The position numbers and the translations under genes are program-made. From Aminivibrio sp. (GTDB taxonomy: Bacteria > Synergistota > Synergistia > Synergistales > Aminobacteriaceae): a DNA stretch of 23,754 nucleotides. This document shows, piece after piece, positions 22,666 to 23,754 of this stretch; positions within the stretch are counted from its first letter, which is position 1; every line of letters begins with the position of its first letter. The notes beneath the pieces are model-generated. The model was not told the origin of the DNA and ran no database searches. It saw only the letters and a program-made list of their open reading frames with translations. The stretch spans positions 1 to 23,754 of the forward strand of contig JAGPEN010000005.1 in NCBI GenBank assembly GCA_018057035.1, given 5' to 3'.

Positions 22666-22961
22666 ACCTGGTCTGGATTCATGCGGGCGAGACGCTGGGG
22701 CGGGAAATTACCGAGATGCTTGATTCCATAGGAGTTTCCACCTACTCGGTCTGGCGGAACGTTCTCCGCAAGGATAACCAGGGAGAGGGAACCCGGTGGG
22801 ACGATGCCGTCTTCCCCGGAAAAAACTGGGCGGTACAGTTTCTCTGCGGGGATGAGATGCTTTCCCCGCTGAGGGAGAAATTCCAGTCCTTTCTCAACGA
22901 TGACTATGTCCGCCGGACGGGAATTGAGATTTACGTCCAGAAGGGGGAGCGACTGCTCTAG
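22662..22961 (+). CDS. Small P-II-like transporter-associated protein (PG0541-like)
   Basis: The 99-aa protein has no signal peptide or membrane helix. Its layout, a strand at 2-8, a helix at 10-23, strands about 25-36 and 56-62, a helix at 65-79 and a last strand at 86-93, fits the ferredoxin-like fold of P-II signalling proteins. A flexible stretch at 36-55 (RKDNQGEGTRWDDAVFPGKN) sits where P-II proteins carry their T-loop. I recall a family named after Porphyromonas PG0541 that accompanies RND pumps and looks like this; assignment is from memory and pattern. The ATG overlaps the pump stop as ATGA, so the protein is made in step with the pump and may sense a small ligand to modulate it. That role is inference. 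Confidence 0.75.
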   Translation: MNLVWIHAGETLGREITEMLDSIGVSTYSVWRNVLRKDNQGEGTRWDDAVFPGKNWAVQFLCGDEMLSPLREKFQSFLNDDYVRRTGIEIYVQKGERLL

Positions 22962-22982
22962 TCTTTCCCCTTTCCTTTTTTT
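22942..22982 (+). terminator. Probable terminator of the efflux operon
   Basis: Outer arms aagggg (about 22941-22946) and cccctt (about 22967-22972) flank an inner perfect hairpin gagc-gact-gctc (22947-22958) that overlaps the stop codon. Seven T's follow at 22976-22982. The imperfect closing makes this only probable. Confidence 0.5.
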
Positions 22983-23182
22983 CGGATAAAATCAAAGCAC
23001 GGAACATGAGGGGAGAGGGCGGCAGGGAAAGGGCTTCATCCTGCGGAGATGCGGAACAGAAGGTGATATCCTGCCTGCATCTGCGCTGATCCTTCCTCGC
23101 CGGCCGTTCATGGCCAGAGAGGGCGGGATTCCCGGAAAGTGACTGTCTTTTTCTGGGATTTTATCTCTCTTTTCTTGAAATA
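22983..23182. other. Gene-free spacer with a second hairpin
   Basis: No plausible gene lies here. One hairpin (tcccggaaa at 23130-23138, tttctggga at 23150-23158, one G-U pair) is followed by TTTTATC and could act as a backup terminator on the plus strand. A short ggcc-gttcat-ggcc palindrome lies around 23102-23115. Nothing else is recognised. Confidence 0.4.
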
Positions 23183-23210
23183 TTGACGAAATCGGGGGAT
23201 GCACTATACT
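23183..23210 (+). promoter_or_regulatory. Strong sigma-70-type promoter
   Basis: TTGACG (23183-23188) and TATACT (23205-23210) are each one base from consensus, with a 16-base spacer. It points to the secreted-protein gene at 23392, giving a leader of about 175 bases. Confidence 0.8.
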
Positions 23211-23216
23211 TCATCA

Positions 23217-23391
23217 CGACGGCTCATGCTCCCGGCCTGTCTGTTTTCTTCCCGTTCTTTCTGTACGTGCGGGAAATATTCGGTTTCCTCGTTGGAAAAT
23301 CGGGGTGTGGAAGAACTATTTCCAAAAACTGTTTTTGGCGCTCCGAAAGGCGGACCAGTCACATACCATTCGAATCCGGAGGTGGTTTGCA
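23217..23391 (+). other. Long 5' leader with hairpins
   Basis: The predicted leader contains a perfect 7-bp hairpin, ccaaaaa-ctg-tttttgg (23322-23338), and a small tccg/cgga hairpin right after it (about 23342-23354). I could not match it to a known riboswitch class. The ribosome site GGAGGTGG is at 23378-23385. Confidence 0.45.
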
Positions 23392-23754
23392 GTGAGAATG
23401 CGTTTTCTCCATCCATTGCGCGTTGTTTTCCCGAGGTCTTTATTTGTCCTGGCAGCAGCACTTATTCTGTTTGGCGGACTTTTCCAGGCATTGCCTCTTT
23501 CCGCTGAAGAGGTAAGCCCTGACGTTCCGGCGTCAGCCGGGGCAGCCCCGGAAGTTCCGGCCGCAAAGGGGGCCGATTCCGGGGCGGTTCAGTCTCCGGA
23601 TGTCGTTCCTCCGGAGACCGGGTCTGTCACCGTCACAATCGACGGTCCGAAGGAAGCGAAGTGGAGCTTTGACGGGAAGACGTTCGACAGCGGCCAGGTG
23701 GTCGAGAGCGTGCCCACGGGGAAATACACCGTCTCCTTCGCCGACGTTCCTGAA
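23392..23754 (+). CDS. Secreted protein with beta-repeat domain, partial (runs off the end)
   Basis: Only the first 121 residues are in the window. GTG 23392 follows GGAGGTGG by 6 bases; an ATG two codons later is too far. Residues 1-38 form a long signal peptide (Arg-rich start, hydrophobic core around 17-32, LSA before EE). A low-complexity Ala/Pro/Glu/Val linker (39-76) follows. From residue 77, SVTVTIDGPKEAKWSFDGK and VESVPTGKYTVSFADVPE resemble a PEGA-like surface beta-sandwich repeat in which a W-S-x-D-G strand is followed by a Pro-x-Gly-x-Tyr-x-Val-x-Phe strand. Such repeats usually occur in tandem in large exported proteins, so the complete protein may be long. The function is unknown. 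It has its own strong promoter and is not part of the efflux operon. Confidence 0.75.
   Translation, partial: MRMRFLHPLRVVFPRSLFVLAAALILFGGLFQALPLSAEEVSPDVPASAGAAPEVPAAKGADSGAVQSPDVVPPETGSVTVTIDGPKEAKWSFDGKTFDSGQVVESVPTGKYTVSFADVPE

Noticed and set aside
23217..23391. Riboswitch in the leader of the last gene
   Set aside because: Hairpins are present, but I could not fit any known aptamer core, so I list it only as a structured leader.

Overview
The window looks like a chromosomal segment of a GC-rich, diderm, anaerobic bacterium, most likely a member of the Synergistota (Synergistaceae). This is an inference from four things: a TRAP transporter with a separate small subunit, a TolC/RND efflux operon (so an outer membrane is present), a Firmicutes-like gerM-rph-rdgB neighbourhood in a diderm genome, and the secreted beta-repeat protein at the right end. 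No rRNA, tRNA, CRISPR array or intact mobile element was seen.

Layout. Bases 1-403 hold no gene: a 13-bp tandem repeat, a terminator for something upstream, a cluster of REP-like repeats and the minus-strand terminator of the first operon. Bases 404-4334 (minus) are one operon, shikimate dehydrogenase followed by TRAP transporter subunits DctQ, DctM and DctP, with a good promoter at 4507-4535. Bases 4684-5817 (minus) carry an unknown 121-aa protein and a DeoC-fold protein that has lost both aldolase lysines. Bases 5960-7949 (plus) hold a YfcE-type phosphodiesterase, an orphan CheW and a PHP-domain phosphatase, ending in a terminator.

Bases 8008-14059 (plus) form a tight run: threonine aldolase, PmbA/TldE, N-acetylmuramoyl-L-alanine amidase, GerMN protein, RNase PH and RdgB. 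Most are overlapped or only a few bases apart. SecG and an archaeal-type nicotinate phosphoribosyltransferase follow (14103-15395). Then comes rplM-rpsI with a 171-bp leader and a textbook terminator at 16446-16472.

Bases 16484-22982 (plus) are a self-contained efflux operon: TetR repressor with twin operators on its own promoter, TolC-like outer-membrane factor, membrane fusion protein, RND pump and a small P-II-like protein (PG0541-like). All five genes overlap by 4-11 bases, so they are probably translated as a coupled unit. After a gene-free stretch with a strong promoter, a secreted protein with a beta-repeat starts at 23392 and runs off the end.

Most of the window is housekeeping or conserved accessory content. 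The points most worth a second look are the catalytically dead DeoC homologue and its unknown partner, the P-II-like protein coupled to the RND pump, the AroE-TRAP pairing, and the orphan CheW between two hydrolases. I did not find convincing evidence of an entirely new system.
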